Shown: piece by piece, positions 26,047-41,000 of the stretch | Numbering within the stretch: position 1 is the stretch's first letter | Layout: each line of letters starts with the position of its first letter | Assembly: GCA_900660155.1 (NCBI GenBank) | Contig: CABFPE010000251.1 | Location: forward strand, 144,362-208,361 | DNA from: Hofstenia miamia | Lineage: Eukaryota > Xenacoelomorpha > Acoela > Hofsteniidae | Direction: 5' to 3' | DNA: 64,000 bases | Made by a program: the position numbers and the translations under genes | The notes under the pieces: generated by a model | What the model saw: only the letters and a program-made list of their open reading frames with translations | What the model was told of the DNA's origin: nothing | Databases searched by the model: none

Positions 26047-29000
26047 CTAAATAGTAAAAACATTAAATGATCTGCTCAGCAAAACAAATTTACAAAAATT
26101 AAATTGAATTGCTATAGGAAGTAGGAAATACGTTTAAAATAATGTATTGGACGGATATCTAAAACGAACAAAATTCTTAGGAACGTCAAAAAAGATTCTT
26201 AGGAATAAAAAATTTTGGAAAATTTAAAATGTGTAAACTAAAAATGCATTGCATATTTCCCTATGCTTTGTCTCAAACAATTTGTAGTAAGCTTAAAATT
26301 ACAGCTGAATACGTTAATGTTTTGACTCCAAATACAGCAGGAAGGGTGCTTCTCTCAACGCCAGTGCGTTAATAAACGCTAACACCTACCAACAACATTT
26401 TCTTCACCTACCAGAATCTCTAACGAATATACAGAAGGGAAACTAGTCCTTCAACATACTTGATTCGACCAATTTAGGTTACAATCCAGAAATATACACA
26501 AATCTTTGACAATCTTTAAAATCAATAAGACTTTCCGCAAGCCATATAACAGGATAATTGACGTGGCTTCTACTACTTCTTAATAGAAGGGCTTCATATT
26601 TTGTATAGTTAAATGTCATGTGCCACATTGTTACGCAAGCCAAAAATGCATTTATATCATTGTGTATTTCATGTGTTTGAGAGGTTTCTAAATAGTATTT
26701 TACTGTCGTCGGCAAACAGCCAACATGTTGAGTTACAAGACTGTGAAAGGTCGTCAATAAGAACCAAAAAGAGCAAGGCCCCAAAACACTGCCTTGTCGT
26801 ACGCCACTAGTAACTTCAATTGGCTGCGAAATCGTTCCATTAATATATTTGACAAATTGCTGGTAAAAAGTCTAATTAGATATTTATCCAAACCAAACAA
26901 TCTTAATTTAATAATTAATAAGCGATGAGAAACTCTATCAAAAGCTTTGCATAAATCAAAATAGAGGGAACAGCAAGGCATGCCAGCATCAATGTTGTTA
27001 TAAATGGCACGCAAATATGTTAGTAAATTTTTCACGAGAACAGCCACTTCTAAACCCATTTTGATTTGCTGATAATTTCGACTGAATTTTAGGGTACATG
27101 GAAGAGCAGTCTTTTAAAAACCAGGGAAACTATGGGCAATATACTTATTGAGCGGTAATTACGGACATTAGACTTCATGATTGATTTGAAGATTAGAGTG
27201 ACAAATGCTGTTTTCCAAGATGTTGGGAAACTAGTATGGTCAATTATCTGATTGAAGAGAAAGTATATGGCGTGCCCCAAAAGTAATAAGAATAACACTT
27301 TATTTCACAAATAAGCATTTATTATAAAATAAAAATAAATTTATTTAGTAATATAATCACCGCGCTGTTCAATTTACAATATTTGTAAAGTCTATTAATT
27401 TCTTGCACAAAATGCTCACGTGGAATTGACTTAAGGAACTGCAACACTGCATCTTTTACTGAATCAGAGTCATCAAAGTAATTTTTCTTAGCTCTTTTTT
27501 AAGAGCTTTGAATATCCAGCGGTCACACTGGTTTAGATCTTCTTTCCAGAAATGACGTTGTTTCAGCTGATTTGTTGACACGCGCAGTGTCTTTTTGGAA
27601 CCAAAGTTGTGAAAGACGAGTTGGCGAAGATCGCAATGTTCTTCATTTTTCACCAGTGGTATGCAGAAAATCAATATATCGGGATTAGTTGTTGTTCAGA
27701 TAAGTGGGGAAAATTGGTGTTGCAGTAATGCCTCTATTACATTCGATAAATGTGTAAGAACGAAAATCTTTGTTTGACAAGTTCATTTCGTTGCACGTCT
27801 AAAATGATGCACACGAAATTTGTGAAATTTATTGTATTGATTACGTAAAATGATTTGATTGGTTATTGAAATATATTCATGATAGCCACGTGAACATTAT
27901 ATTGTTTATATATTTACTAACTGTATAATATAAGACGATAAAAATATCAGTCTTAAGAATTTTGGGGGGCGCCCTATATAATAGGAATTATTGAGCAGCA
28001 AGTGTTTTTAATAGCCAGAGAAGGAAAGCTATCATAGGCCAAGCTGGACGATGACTTTTGCACAACAATTACATCATATATGTCATGCTGCGTAAAAGAG
28101 AAATCACTGGTTCGGAAAATGTGGATACAAAATATACATTGAATAATTCAGCCTTTTTTAAGTCAGAATATGAAATTAAGTCATTAAAGGTAACAAAACA
28201 TGGTAAGCTGCTTCCTGTTGAGATAGATCTGAGAAACTTGAAGGCGTTTTCTTTTGTTATATTTTTAAGCGACTCAAAGAAACAAATTTTGTCTAAACTG
28301 CAAGAGTCTAGAAATTCACGCTGAGCTTTGGCTAACAGAGAATCATAAGTAGGTAGAGGATTTTTCTCATTTCTCCGTTTTACTGTACTAAGTTTATTTA
28401 ACTGATACACACTGTGTAATGAATAATAGTGAGGTAATTTTTGTGTATTAGATCTTTTCTTTGGAACAGTGATATCAAAAGCATCATAAAGTTGAGGATA
28501 CCATGTATCAAAAACTATATCAATATCATCAGAAAACACTAAAGTAAAGTTTTTGATGAGTTCATTTAATCCAAGATAGTTGCCTAGCGTAAACGAACAT
28601 TTCGAAATTTCACTGACTTGATTGGTTTTTGATTTTGTATTTAAAACATAATCAGGCAAAACAAAATGATGATCTGATAGCATGTGGACATCGTTGTGAA
28701 TAATATCCATAATTTCAATTGTTTCAGATGTTGTGGATAAAACGACATCTAAAATATTCCCTGAAGAATAAGTAGGTGAAAGTTACAAGCTGTGTAAAAT
28801 TAGCAGCAGTCGATAAGTTTAGTTTCATAATTACATGAAGAACTCCAGGTACACCATTCAGTCACCAACTAAAAGTATGTCACCATTTAGTAAACCATGC
28901 GAGCCCTTGTATTCGGTAAACTACTCTAAATAAAAATACAATGACCGACAAAGAGAGTTACAATCAAGCTTATAAGGCTTTAGCATTGGTGGCAGATAAA

Positions 29001-32000
29001 GAGTAATCAAAAAAGCTAGAGTCGGAAGAACATATGATTCCACAAGCAAAATCACATAGTTCAGAACCATTTAGTTCCGAAAAGTATATTTTTGTGTATC
29101 GCTATCCTTGTGAGCAATTAATACTCCGCCATGATTACGGTGTTTTCGATCAACACGCGTAATAACATTATAGGAACCAAAAGGAAAGATATTAGAGTCG
29201 AGCATCGAATGTAACCAGTTTTCACTCAGCCATACAATATCGCTTGCAAATAGACATTATACCTTGAATATTAGCAACAAGAATTTTAACGTACTGAGGT
29301 GCTAGTCAACATCGATTTGTATTGTTTGTTATAGATGTTATAATATCTTCAGGTAACAGTGTCATCTATGCCAAAACCATTAAAAAAAGTTTCAAACATT
29401 TAATTTTCAAATCTCTGTTATTGAGACCCTTTTGCGAAAGAGACCATCTCAGTTTTAGTAAGTTGCGTTCACGAGCAAAGTCTTCAGGTGTTTGATAAGC
29501 CCTTATGAAAAAGTTAGCATTTTTTAGATTACTCCATGATGCTTTTGCCTTTCTTGCCTCCCATATATTCTGAAAGCGTACAACAATTGGTCTGGTTTTT
29601 TGGCATCCGAGTGGAATTTCCCTCTTCTAAAAATGTCTAACTGGGCTATCGCTGCACCCAACCATTGATAAAATATCTCTAACAGCTGATTTCTCGGCAC
29701 CCATTTGATCAGAGTGTGACAAAGATGAATCGGATTCTTTCATACCAAATGTAACTATTGATCTGTTAATTGTATTAATTGTATCGGCTAATGGCAAATT
29801 CTTCTGAAGAGTTTGAGTATTAGTAGGTGGCGGAAGGGCAGCATGTGATAACTTTTCATTGATTTGTTCAATTGAGAAAGTTCTTTTCAATATTTTTACA
29901 AACCGAAACAGGCTTGTTGTTCAATGTCTGTAATATGACATTGATCAGTTCCTATTTCTTGAACTTATGATTGAAGTGGTTGTAATTTAGACCAACTATA
30001 TCATCAAAAACCAAATTGCTATTGTCGTTTGAAACGGTCAAAATTAATTAAGCAAATTTTTGTAGAGAAAAATAAATTGCTGTAAATTCTGTGACACAGG
30101 CAACTATATCGATTAAATTGTTTTTCAGATAACCAGATGCTGAGTTTGTAGCCTTTAAATCAGCACTAGGATTAAGAAAAATGTTGAAATATTTCACTAG
30201 AACAAGAAATAAGGTGCAAAAAATAACTCAAATTTACACTACTTACACTGATTTTGTATTATTAATAGCAAATATTCTAATTGTGGCGGAATATCACCTC
30301 ATATCACGAGTTAAACAAAGTTCAAAATATAGACTCCAAATGTGAGTAATGCGACCGTACTGAGCACATTTATTATCTCTTTACCAATGATACCAAAAAT
30401 TTCTATTGCCTCTTTTAATTAAATTTCCCATGAGTTTGGCTCCAAAACATCATATTTTGTAATTATACATTCATTACATTTCTAGTCTCTACGGTTTCAA
30501 TTTTCTTAGATTTTTTGAACATACAAGCGTTTGAAAAAGTGTCAGCCACTACGAAATATATGCTTCCTGCTGCTGGTGTTTAAGGTGATAATTGAAACAC
30601 GCAGTGCCAGAACTCGTTAATTGACAAAATTGAAAAATCGATTGCTTTAGAATCATGTGAAGATGAACTACACGTTTTTAGGTGCAAAACAAGTGAAATG
30701 ACAATTTTTTGATTATAGCTTTATGAAGAATCAGGTAACCAAAACTGCATTAACAAAAATAAACTCAAGAAAGTTGAGTTTTCCTTTTGAATGCATTTGC
30801 ACTTAATGGGTTTTTGCACTGCCTCCTTCAACTACAACTATTTCGAACCTAAAATGTTGACATCATAATTAATGGCTTGAAGCCAGTAATAACAAAACTT
30901 GTCCATTGGTCGAAATTTCAAAAAACTAAATGAATGAATTTATTGATAAAATGTATAAAAAATACTTTCGAAAGTTTAGGTTACAATATTTTAAAATTTT
31001 GGAGCTCATAATTTAATAATCTTCGTCATAATTGAAGCAGAATTGTCAACGAGGCGAAAGTCTTAAGATCGTTTTGATTTTGCGTATTTTCGAGTCGACT
31101 TCACTCGCCGAATAGAATCATTGAATGAGGCGCGTTTTAGCTCGATAGATTCTGTAAGAATATTGCGTTCTGTCAATATCTTTCTACATTGCTCTTCCTG
31201 TCATTTAATAAATATTTAAAAGTAACAGTATGAATTCGTATATTGAATGAAATAATAAATATTAGATCATGGGGCCAAAAACCAGAAATTTTGCTCGGAA
31301 AAGGAAGGTCAACACAATAAATTAGGCGTTTTTAAAACAGGATAGATGTTGTTCTTCTCGAAGGCGTTTAATAGCTGAATATATGTTACCAAATCAACAC
31401 TGTGGAATGTAAAAGCTATATCAAAAGCAAGCTGAGTACAATACAGCGGACGTTCAAAGCGAAACTTCGAAAACTACTTTTATAAAATTAATATAGTTTT
31501 TACTAAGCATTTTAGAACTTGGAATTTTTGCTCTTCAAAAAATATTCAATAAATAGTTCTATGTGGCACGTACTATATGTGTAATTTTGTAACTTTATGA
31601 TAACAAAGAACTGTGCAAATCCGCACAAAACCTAAGAATATTTATAAAAATGGTGAGTCATGTCTATCTTTCTCAAGGACAAAAAATTTGAAATATAATG
31701 TATTGACAAAATAAAGAGAACTTCTTTCATATAGCCATGAAGATGTAGAACAAAATACACTGAATGGAACATGCACATGCCGTTGCATGCTGGTACTAAA
31801 CCAAATTTAAACGGATGTTACACGATGGGCTTTGTCCAGAGGCAAATGAATTATGTTAAGTGCTCCTTGGCATCGTACACGATGAACTCATGTCCCGGCA
31901 TATGCAATTATCTCGTGCGCGAACAGATGCTACGCAGAGTTCATTTAACTTAAGTGTTTTGCTCTAGCGCAAAAGCCCATTGTATAACATCCACTTTAAG

Positions 32001-35000
32001 AAGCAGCGAGCTTCTACACAAATATTCAAAAAGCACGGATCCTTCTTTTCGCGTTTTTGCTAAGAAACTTGAGTTTCAGCTTACCGCTGTTTCTTATAAA
32101 AAATGAATGTATTAAATGGCCGATTCTAGTTTAAATGGTCTATAAAAGATGCCAATGAGCTTAAAACCAGGCATCAAATTGTTGATTTAATCATCTAATA
32201 TAAAATAATGTTTGCATTAAAATTAAATATCAAATACAATTAAGTTTCAATATAATACAGACAACATTAGCAAGATACATCTGTACCATAGAAATTTCAA
32301 AACAGGCTATGTTGGAAATTCACAAATTGCTTAAATAATTGATAACATGTAAAAAAACAAGACACTTACTGATTTGCATTTGATGCATTGCAAATCCTGA
32401 ATGACTTCAGAAAGGATGATTCGATCAAGTTCTTCAAGTAACAACTCTTCAATGTCTTCGATTTTGTACTTTTTGTGACAACTCAAACAACTCCAAACAG
32501 CCCTATAAAACAACATATAAAAGTAATTTATCACACAAAAGCAAATGCATTAACGTAACTGCACATTTAAAATCACTGACGGATACGTAGCTGAATGTTT
32601 TAATAAAAGTGAATTACATGCACGCATAGATCACATTAAATGGAAGTGACACCCCGAAAAACACAAAAATGAATTTAAAAAAATTTGGGAAAAAAAGTTT
32701 CCTGTTCGCTACATGACATTTAAAAAACTTTCGCCCTAATAAAACTATTAAACATTATTCCAGACATAAGGAGGTTATTACAAATAGGAAGCAAGCAGGA
32801 AACTATCAACATATACACCTAAATTTTACAACTATTGATGTATTTTAAATAATGAATTTCCGAATAAAGAGAAAAATTATCAACTATATTGATGTTCACA
32901 TAGCTGCTATGAAATCAATGAAGATAAACGAATTCATATAATTGTATCAATTGATTACAATGTCACAAAGTAAAAACGAAATAGACAAATGCAAACTAGG
33001 AAACCAAATTTCACCAAATTTTGTGGCCATTAAAAATTAAAAATCTTGTTCCATTTAAATAGAAACATAATGTGTGAAGTTTTATTAGCAAAGAAATATC
33101 TTTTCTTCAAGATGGGCCTTGGTAAAGAATACAATATAATACATACAATTACTAAACTTCAAGTTAGGATAATAAACAACCAGATGTAGAACTTCACCCA
33201 AAATCAATAATTTAATCTCAACAATTATTGCAAGTGATTTAGATAAACAAAAGAAAAATATTTCGGTTAAATATATCAAACTAAATGTTGACAAAGTACT
33301 GATATTGATGATTACCTGGTGAAATTTAAATTAATTATCAGGGGGCCACAAAACAAAGGGAGTGCAACTCGATGACGATATGACCACTGAAAGAATTCAA
33401 TAAAATGTAAGGTCATTATAATTTACTGGTAAAAATAACAATTAAAAGACATACATTTCATCTTGCTGATAGTTGAGTGAAACATCGCGACATAAATCAA
33501 TGTCTCGGCAATAGTTGCAATGGAGGCAGATAACCCCAGTCAGAATGAAGGAAAGGCAGGGTTCAACATAATTAGCAGCGTCTGAAAACTCTCCCACCTT
33601 AATCATTTTTAGTAGAGAACGCTTCATGTGATAGACTGCATCAGTGATGGCACTATCAACAGACAACACCTAAAAATGGTTTTTTCACCATCTTAACCAC
33701 AGAGAATCAAATGGAAAAATCTCAAGAAAACTTTTCAGTGGTGTTCACTGAATGATATACTGTGTTGTTTCTGAACTACAGAAAACCAAACCTGGGACGA
33801 GGGTTACTACTCGCACAAAAGACAAATTATGCTACTTAAAATGCATTAAAGAGGTGCACGACAGTTTTTTGTGAGTCAAACATTGTCAGACTTACACGCT
33901 TCGTCCATCACTTTGTATTTTACCTTGTTTTGAAATTTATCGCACACAAAAGATTTCAAAAACTTGTCAGTGCTCATGAAATTGTGATCATCTATTTATG
34001 CGCAAAAATGAGACACGTATTCATTGTGCTCTTAACAAATACATCGGTTGAAATTAATACCAAATAACTTGCTAATCATTAAATTGAGTTATTATAACCT
34101 TAAAAATTGCAGTTTAGTTACTAGAGGAATATTGACACTACGAAGGAACAACAAATCCAAAATGATTCGTAGTAAAACGGTTAAAATGGAAATTCGACTT
34201 CTTTGGCGGAAATCGATTAAATTCCATTTGAAAGCGACTCTCAGAAGGAAATGGTTGGCAACATCGATAATGGATGTTAAAGATAACTGCATTCTTGGGA
34301 GACTATTTGAATAAAGCGATTCTTTGATTTTCATTTTTTAAAATGAACTTGAAAACTTCGATTGCCAGAAAACAGGAAAAATAATACACATGCCCGGACC
34401 ATTAAAAAAATCACACTCGATTAGCAACAAATCATTTTGGATTTGCAGAAGCCGCTCAAGCAATTGGTTTATTGCAAGATCTATGCAGAAATGGAAGAGT
34501 ATTGGCAGATGTCCGAGGGGGCTCAAGAACTTTTGGAACATCATCTCAACGTCACCTATGGTGACACCCCAATTCTATAGCAACCTCTCTAAAGTGAATA
34601 CCTCCCCATAGCTACTTTATTTCTTCGGTCCCTTGATCTTAACTATGGAAAGGGTTTCGACTGTATGTTAAGAACCAACACATTTCGGAAAAGACTGTTG
34701 CAGTGCAAGAAAATAGTAGGAAATGAGTGTAATTAGTAGACAGCTAGCGTTAACATGTATATTTGGCATGGAAGACACGACAACGTGTGATTTCAACAGA
34801 CACTTTCAAGAATTGAAAACAACTCAAATTTATATAAGCGCTATCGTTAATACTAAAAACTGCATTTTTGTTATTGCGATAATCTTTCTTCATGTTGATA
34901 ACAAAAGTTAAACTCCTCTTTATTTAGTACCTCACTTCAACAGTCAATCAAAACTGGCGAAAAAAAATATTTAAAGTAAAATCTGCGAAAAGCACGCAAT

Positions 35001-38000
35001 TTCACGAGTTCGTATTTCGAATACAAGTTAGAGAAAAACAAATGTAGCAATAAGCAATTAGTTGATAAATCAAATAAACCTGACAAACACTATTTATAAA
35101 CTCAAGTGCAGGGTTAGTCATTTTCCTGTAAGAACCCGGGAGAATTGGAAAATCATCTTTAGTTACGACGGATTTATTTCTTAGACCTGGTGAAGAAAGC
35201 TTCTGAACAATTCTAAATCATTCCAGAAATATTTTCAGACTAAGACTCATAAACATACCCTAATAATTTCTGAGTGAGTTCTTCCTTTATTAAATTTCGA
35301 CAAAATTGAACTAGAGCAGCTTGGCGAGCATCAGAATACTCCTAAACACACAAACTTTTGCAATAAAATATAAACCACAAAGTTGAGAGTCTCAACTTGA
35401 GACCCTGTTAAAAGTGAAATACTTATCGGTATTTAATGCGAAAATGACCAAGTGGGTTATAATTTACAATGCAAAAACGTCTTAAAAATATTTAATAAAA
35501 TGATATTCATTTACGAAAAAGAAATATATTAATCAAATAACACCTCATTTTCGTTTGTTGTGTCGTCAAGGGAAACATTCGAAACTTCAGTAGTTGATCG
35601 TGAAAAAATCTCTTCCTTCTTTTTATAAACAGTGACCAGGTACCCCACTAGAATAACAGTGAAATTGTGTTGACACAAACCAGCCTCTGGTAAGAAATAT
35701 TGCACGTTCCAGTTCATTTCGACTTCATCCTAAAAAAATGTTTAATCAACAAGATTCGACAGCTTAATTATCTAATAATTTTGAGCGTATTCTTTTTCAC
35801 CTAACTAAACTTGTTATGTAAGCTTATACCTCTCCTATAATTCGAATGAGTTTTTAATTGAAAATGTCAATATTTTCTTAGAGCAAAAAGTAAAATTCTA
35901 TAGCTAACGAAAGTTAATTTATTAACTATAATTAAGACACTTTCCAAGAAAAATAATTGCTTGCCCATCGATTCTTAGCCTACTTTTTAAAGAAACCTGA
36001 ATAAATGTAACATATTAGTCTTGTGTAATAAAGATTTCACAGCCGCTGTTCGCATTCTTAATTTTATTGCATGATACCATCAAGGGGTTAGGTGTATCTC
36101 TTGAAACTTTAGACCTTTCGCATTGGAAAACGTGTCAAAATACTTCGTCTTGTATTACAATCGAATTTATTAAATAATATTTTTTCTAGCGTACTTGAGC
36201 GTGTAATTTATTCAGTTTGTTTTATTCTAATTTTGGCTTTGTCAACAATGTAAAAAATTTGAAAGCGTAAAACCAAATAAACTAAAACTTGCTCTAATCA
36301 TAACTGAAGAAAACATCAGCACGGCAAACAAAATCTTATTCATATTTTTGCTAATTGTGAACAAAATAGAAATTAAGATCTAGGACCACATGGTACTAAA
36401 TTATCTCATGGTATTGGAACTAAATGCACTGAGCTTAACTGTTGTTAGACTAAAAAATTCCATTCGCACAGAGTTATATGCTAAGTACTGCATAGGATAT
36501 AATTCTTAGAAGGATTGATTTTTTACTTATCAAGTAGCAACTTTAAGAATAAATTCAAACATTAATGTTATGTACAAATTCTACACATTTGTACTTCTAT
36601 GTTAATAAAATATACCGTCTGTGATGAACCTTCAGATGTTATGCATGGAATGCCTCCAAAATTAGCCTAAAATGAACTAAATCAAATTCAATCTAGCAAT
36701 GTCACACAACAACGAAACAGTTAGATAAGTCAACTAATTGCGATATAATCAAAAGATCGAAAATTTTAAGTAAACCACATTTAAAAAATTTTATAAATCG
36801 ACAACTAATAATAAAATTTTCGTTAGCAAACATATAGAACTGTAGACAGTGATGGGATTCAGGGGGTTTGTGCGAACCGATTATTGGAATGTCAGGATAT
36901 TCAGCGAACCCGTTCTTGCTTTTTTTACAGACAGACCTTTGTTTCTCAACCGCCTTTCCGCCCAAAATATTGCAGCTTACACCTCAACTGCAGAATTTTA
37001 AGACTCATCATCGGTTATTACGGAATAAAACAAAATTCAAAGCTGGTTGAAAACTACATGTTCAGTAATTTTTAGCATTGTGACGTAAAACAAAGCACGA
37101 ATTTCTACAGAAGTGTGGTGTGCAGAACAAAGCAATTAAGACACTAAATACTTCATAGATAGTGAACTAGCCTAGAAATCAGTAGGTTTGCTTAAAAAAC
37201 TTGCATATAAGGGAGACAGTTTGGACACGTTTAGCATTGTTTGTTACATTGCACTTTGTTTTGCCAATCTTTTGATGAAAGGTTAAAGCACAAAATAGTT
37301 AAGAAATATGATCAAGTGGCCATTTGAAATTATTTAAATAAAAAATCTCGAATAAAGCGCTTTTGGAGACACATGCATTTTTTATAATGAAGAAAATAAA
37401 TGTTTGTTAGCTGAACAAGATAAATTTTATGGTAGTATTGTAATTCAATGAATATATAATGAGTATGCTGCTCCTTAGACAGTCAACCCATAGACAACAG
37501 TTGAAAATGGAAAATTCTATAAAATAAAATGCATTAGGGCTTTTGTGGGGAGATTATCAATGTGAATTTCAAATGTCTACTGGTTGTCTATAACAATTGC
37601 AAGATATAATATTTCCTGAACGATATTTATTATCATGTTGTTGTATCGTATATGAACATTAGCAACTGTTTTTTTTCAATTTAGTAGAGATGATAAGATA
37701 ATCAGTTTTAGAAGGAAATGAGCGAACTTGTTAGTAAGTACGATACAAAAGAAAACCTGTTCTTAAAATTTTGAATCTTATCACTGACTGTAGATAATCC
37801 TGATTTCTGTAAATATAACCTTCGTGCATGTCCGAATAAATTTAATCAAGTATAACATCTATATATAAGACTTCTAAACATTTTTTAAATATACATAGCA
37901 CCAATAAGAATGCATATGTAGTTGATTTGCTTCTAGTCCGTTTTGAACCAAACTCATTATTGTTTAAGCATGGGAACAAGTAACCACAGAAATTTCAATT

Positions 38001-41000
38001 ATTCCATGCTTACCTAAAAGATAGAATAATTTCATTGATTTATAAGAAAGGAACAAAAATGAATTCTTGACATTGGAAATGCTTAACCCTACTAAAGTTA
38101 CTTTTATCATAAAAGTTTTATGTAACAAACCGATTTATCAGCATTTTGAATAATTTTATCAAGTCTATGAAGAAATATTGAAAGATATTTACATGGACAC
38201 ATCTATGGAGTTGGGTTTGCTCTTGCAATGATGAAGATCTGTAATAAAACTTATTCTTGTGCCTGAAGTACATAAAAATAAGAATTTTTTAAATTACAAT
38301 AAGATTTTTGCAAAAAATATTCAAACTCTTTCCATACCTAATGTTTAAATAATAAGAAGGTCTAATGCCAATGGGAACAACAACTACCCCGAAATATTTT
38401 GTTTTCTGAAGAAAAACTGAGTCCGGTCTAGGCGCGTTTGGACGGGATAGAACCAAATCAAGAATTTAACTCGAAAAAGAATGAGGAAAGAATTCTCTAT
38501 CTTGTGGCATTTTCAGATTTTAAACATCTTCATTAGTTCGTGCGCATAGGTGTTTAAATTTATTTGTGGAAACCATTGTAGAGATTTTGAAAAAGTCCTA
38601 GCAGAACCAGGGTTACGCTATGGTCAGTGAATGAACAATAAATTTCTCTATTCTATGCTTTTGCTAAACAAACACCGTTTAGCACTTGATGTTTTTTATT
38701 GAGCGAAAAAATTGTGTAGCTTGGAGATTAACATGTAATATAAAATTGACTTTTTGCATTACGGGGCATAAAAATGGTAAAATTTCTTTCTTATCAATAA
38801 CTTTGAACCATTATTTAATGTCATTAAATGCGGATAAAAATCAAACCCCACAATTCTAGAATTCCTCATGTAGAGAACAGCTTGGAAATTTTACTAAAGA
38901 AAGATTTTTCAGCATCGAAACATCTCTCAAAATTAAAAAATTTAAAATATTGATTGGGACATATCAGAGATGGAACCGGCCGAAAATCAAATAAATATTT
39001 CTTGTTTTAAGTCACAAGCTGCGAATAAACGTTGTTCATGAGAAAATACTCGTTATTTCAATAAATAGTGATACAAAAACAAATTATTCAACTCACTGTT
39101 TTATATACATCTACTACGGTTTTATTTTTCAAAATTTTCAAATGTGTTAGATGCTACTTTGTACAACTGTTTATTTTAACACTTTTTCTTTTGGTTCGCA
39201 CTTCGCAGTTTGTTATGTGTATCGAGTAAACAGATAGTTCATGTGATTCACTAATTATGCAGAAAGTTAAATTGGGTGAATTTACGCTTCAAAAAGTGAA
39301 AAATCTCATAAAAATAAAGAGATTTTGCGATATATGATGCATCCAGTTGCTGTGGATTCAAATGGAGATAATGCAGTCTTGGAATATTGAATACTTGCTC
39401 AAATTGCAAGAAGTCAGCATTTCGAAGTCACTCAAAGCCAGCTCAAACTGGTACTAGAAAACGCTATGGCATCTCACATGCCATTAGGCATTTCTGACAG
39501 TTTTTAAGCATTTTAATTCACACTGCACCTAAAGACCAAATAAGCTTTATCATAACACTAGCATATAATTAATTTTTTCAATACATCATTTAAGAAAAGT
39601 TAATCATTGGGCGCGCTCAAATGTGACAAATATAACAGCAACACCCCTTCAAAAGCCAGCACGGTCAATTTTGACCTCTTAGCATAATGATACTTTACCT
39701 ATTGTTTTTTTAGTAATATCATAGAAATTTATGAATATATGTTTTTTTATATCTTATATCTATGCTTAATTGGTTCCTGCTGTTTGTGCATGGCGCAAAA
39801 TATATTTACGTTTATATTTTAGATTTTGATGTGAGAATTATGTCACGCAAAGTAGCATTGTGTACATTACAATAATTGCTTTTTAATGTCGTTTCTGACA
39901 ATGATGAGCGCTAGGATGAAATTTTATCTGAAGGTGAAGAAGGTTGTGAAATAATAAATGATTCAATCATGTCATTTTCTACTGATTCTGAAGATAACGA
40001 TATTCATTAAGAAGATAGAAATGAAAACATAATCTTAAACGATAGCACCGAGTAGATTGCACTTCATGGATGAAATGATTCAGGCCGAGTTATAAAACCA
40101 AATATCCTCACCGTTACGCCTGGAATAAAGCCTTTAGTGAAGCAGAAATTATGATTCTATTTTGTCTTCCTGACAGCTTCTTTTCTCAAAAAAGATGTTT
40201 AGTATAATTTGCCATTGGCCCATTTTAGCACTACTGGATAAAAGAAATAGCTCGGTATGTAAATCAAGCAATTGATTTACAAAGCAAATTTCTTTGCACA
40301 ATCAAAAATAGTTCTAAGACTAGACCCTGGAGGGGATTCTCAGTAATTTATGGCTCATCTGCAAAATCATTTTATGCATTGCGGGAGCAGCTGGAGCAAC
40401 GAAGATCATCGGCTTTCTGGGGTATCAATTTCCCTTGTGAATGAGATTGTAACGTTTTAAGAAAAAATTGTTAGCGTACTTGATGCCTTGGAGAAGGTAA
40501 AACTCCAAACATTCAACTTGTAATGGAAGCTCAATTTCAACAATGCAATTAGCTGGAACATTTCTTGATCCTTCATTTGCAAATCTTTCCATCATATCTA
40601 ATGCTGAGGTACAAATACAGGATATGTATCCGTAAATTTTAATTCTAATAATTTACATTTTAATTTCACTTTCATATTCATTCAATGAACGTTCAACATT
40701 TTAATTCATAAATTTTTTGTTGCTACAACTTTATTCAGAATAGAGGGATTATATATATATATCGAATTTAAAGAATGAGAAAATGAATTATACAGTTTAA
40801 TAATCATAACATTAATATTGATGCTATGTGCATTATAGAACTTTAGTTGTACNCGCAAAATATATTTACGTTTATATTTTAGATTTTGATGTGAGAATTA
40901 TGTCACGCAAAGTAGCATTGTGTACATTACAATAATTGCTTTTTAATGTCGTTTCTGACAATGATGAGCGCTAGGATGAAATTTTATCTGAAGGTGAAGA

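Noticed and set aside
31268-31321. Short + strand frame beginning [13 protein letters not shown]
   Set aside because: Basic and exon-like, but it stops after 18 codons and has only a weak GTCAAC donor; not supportable.
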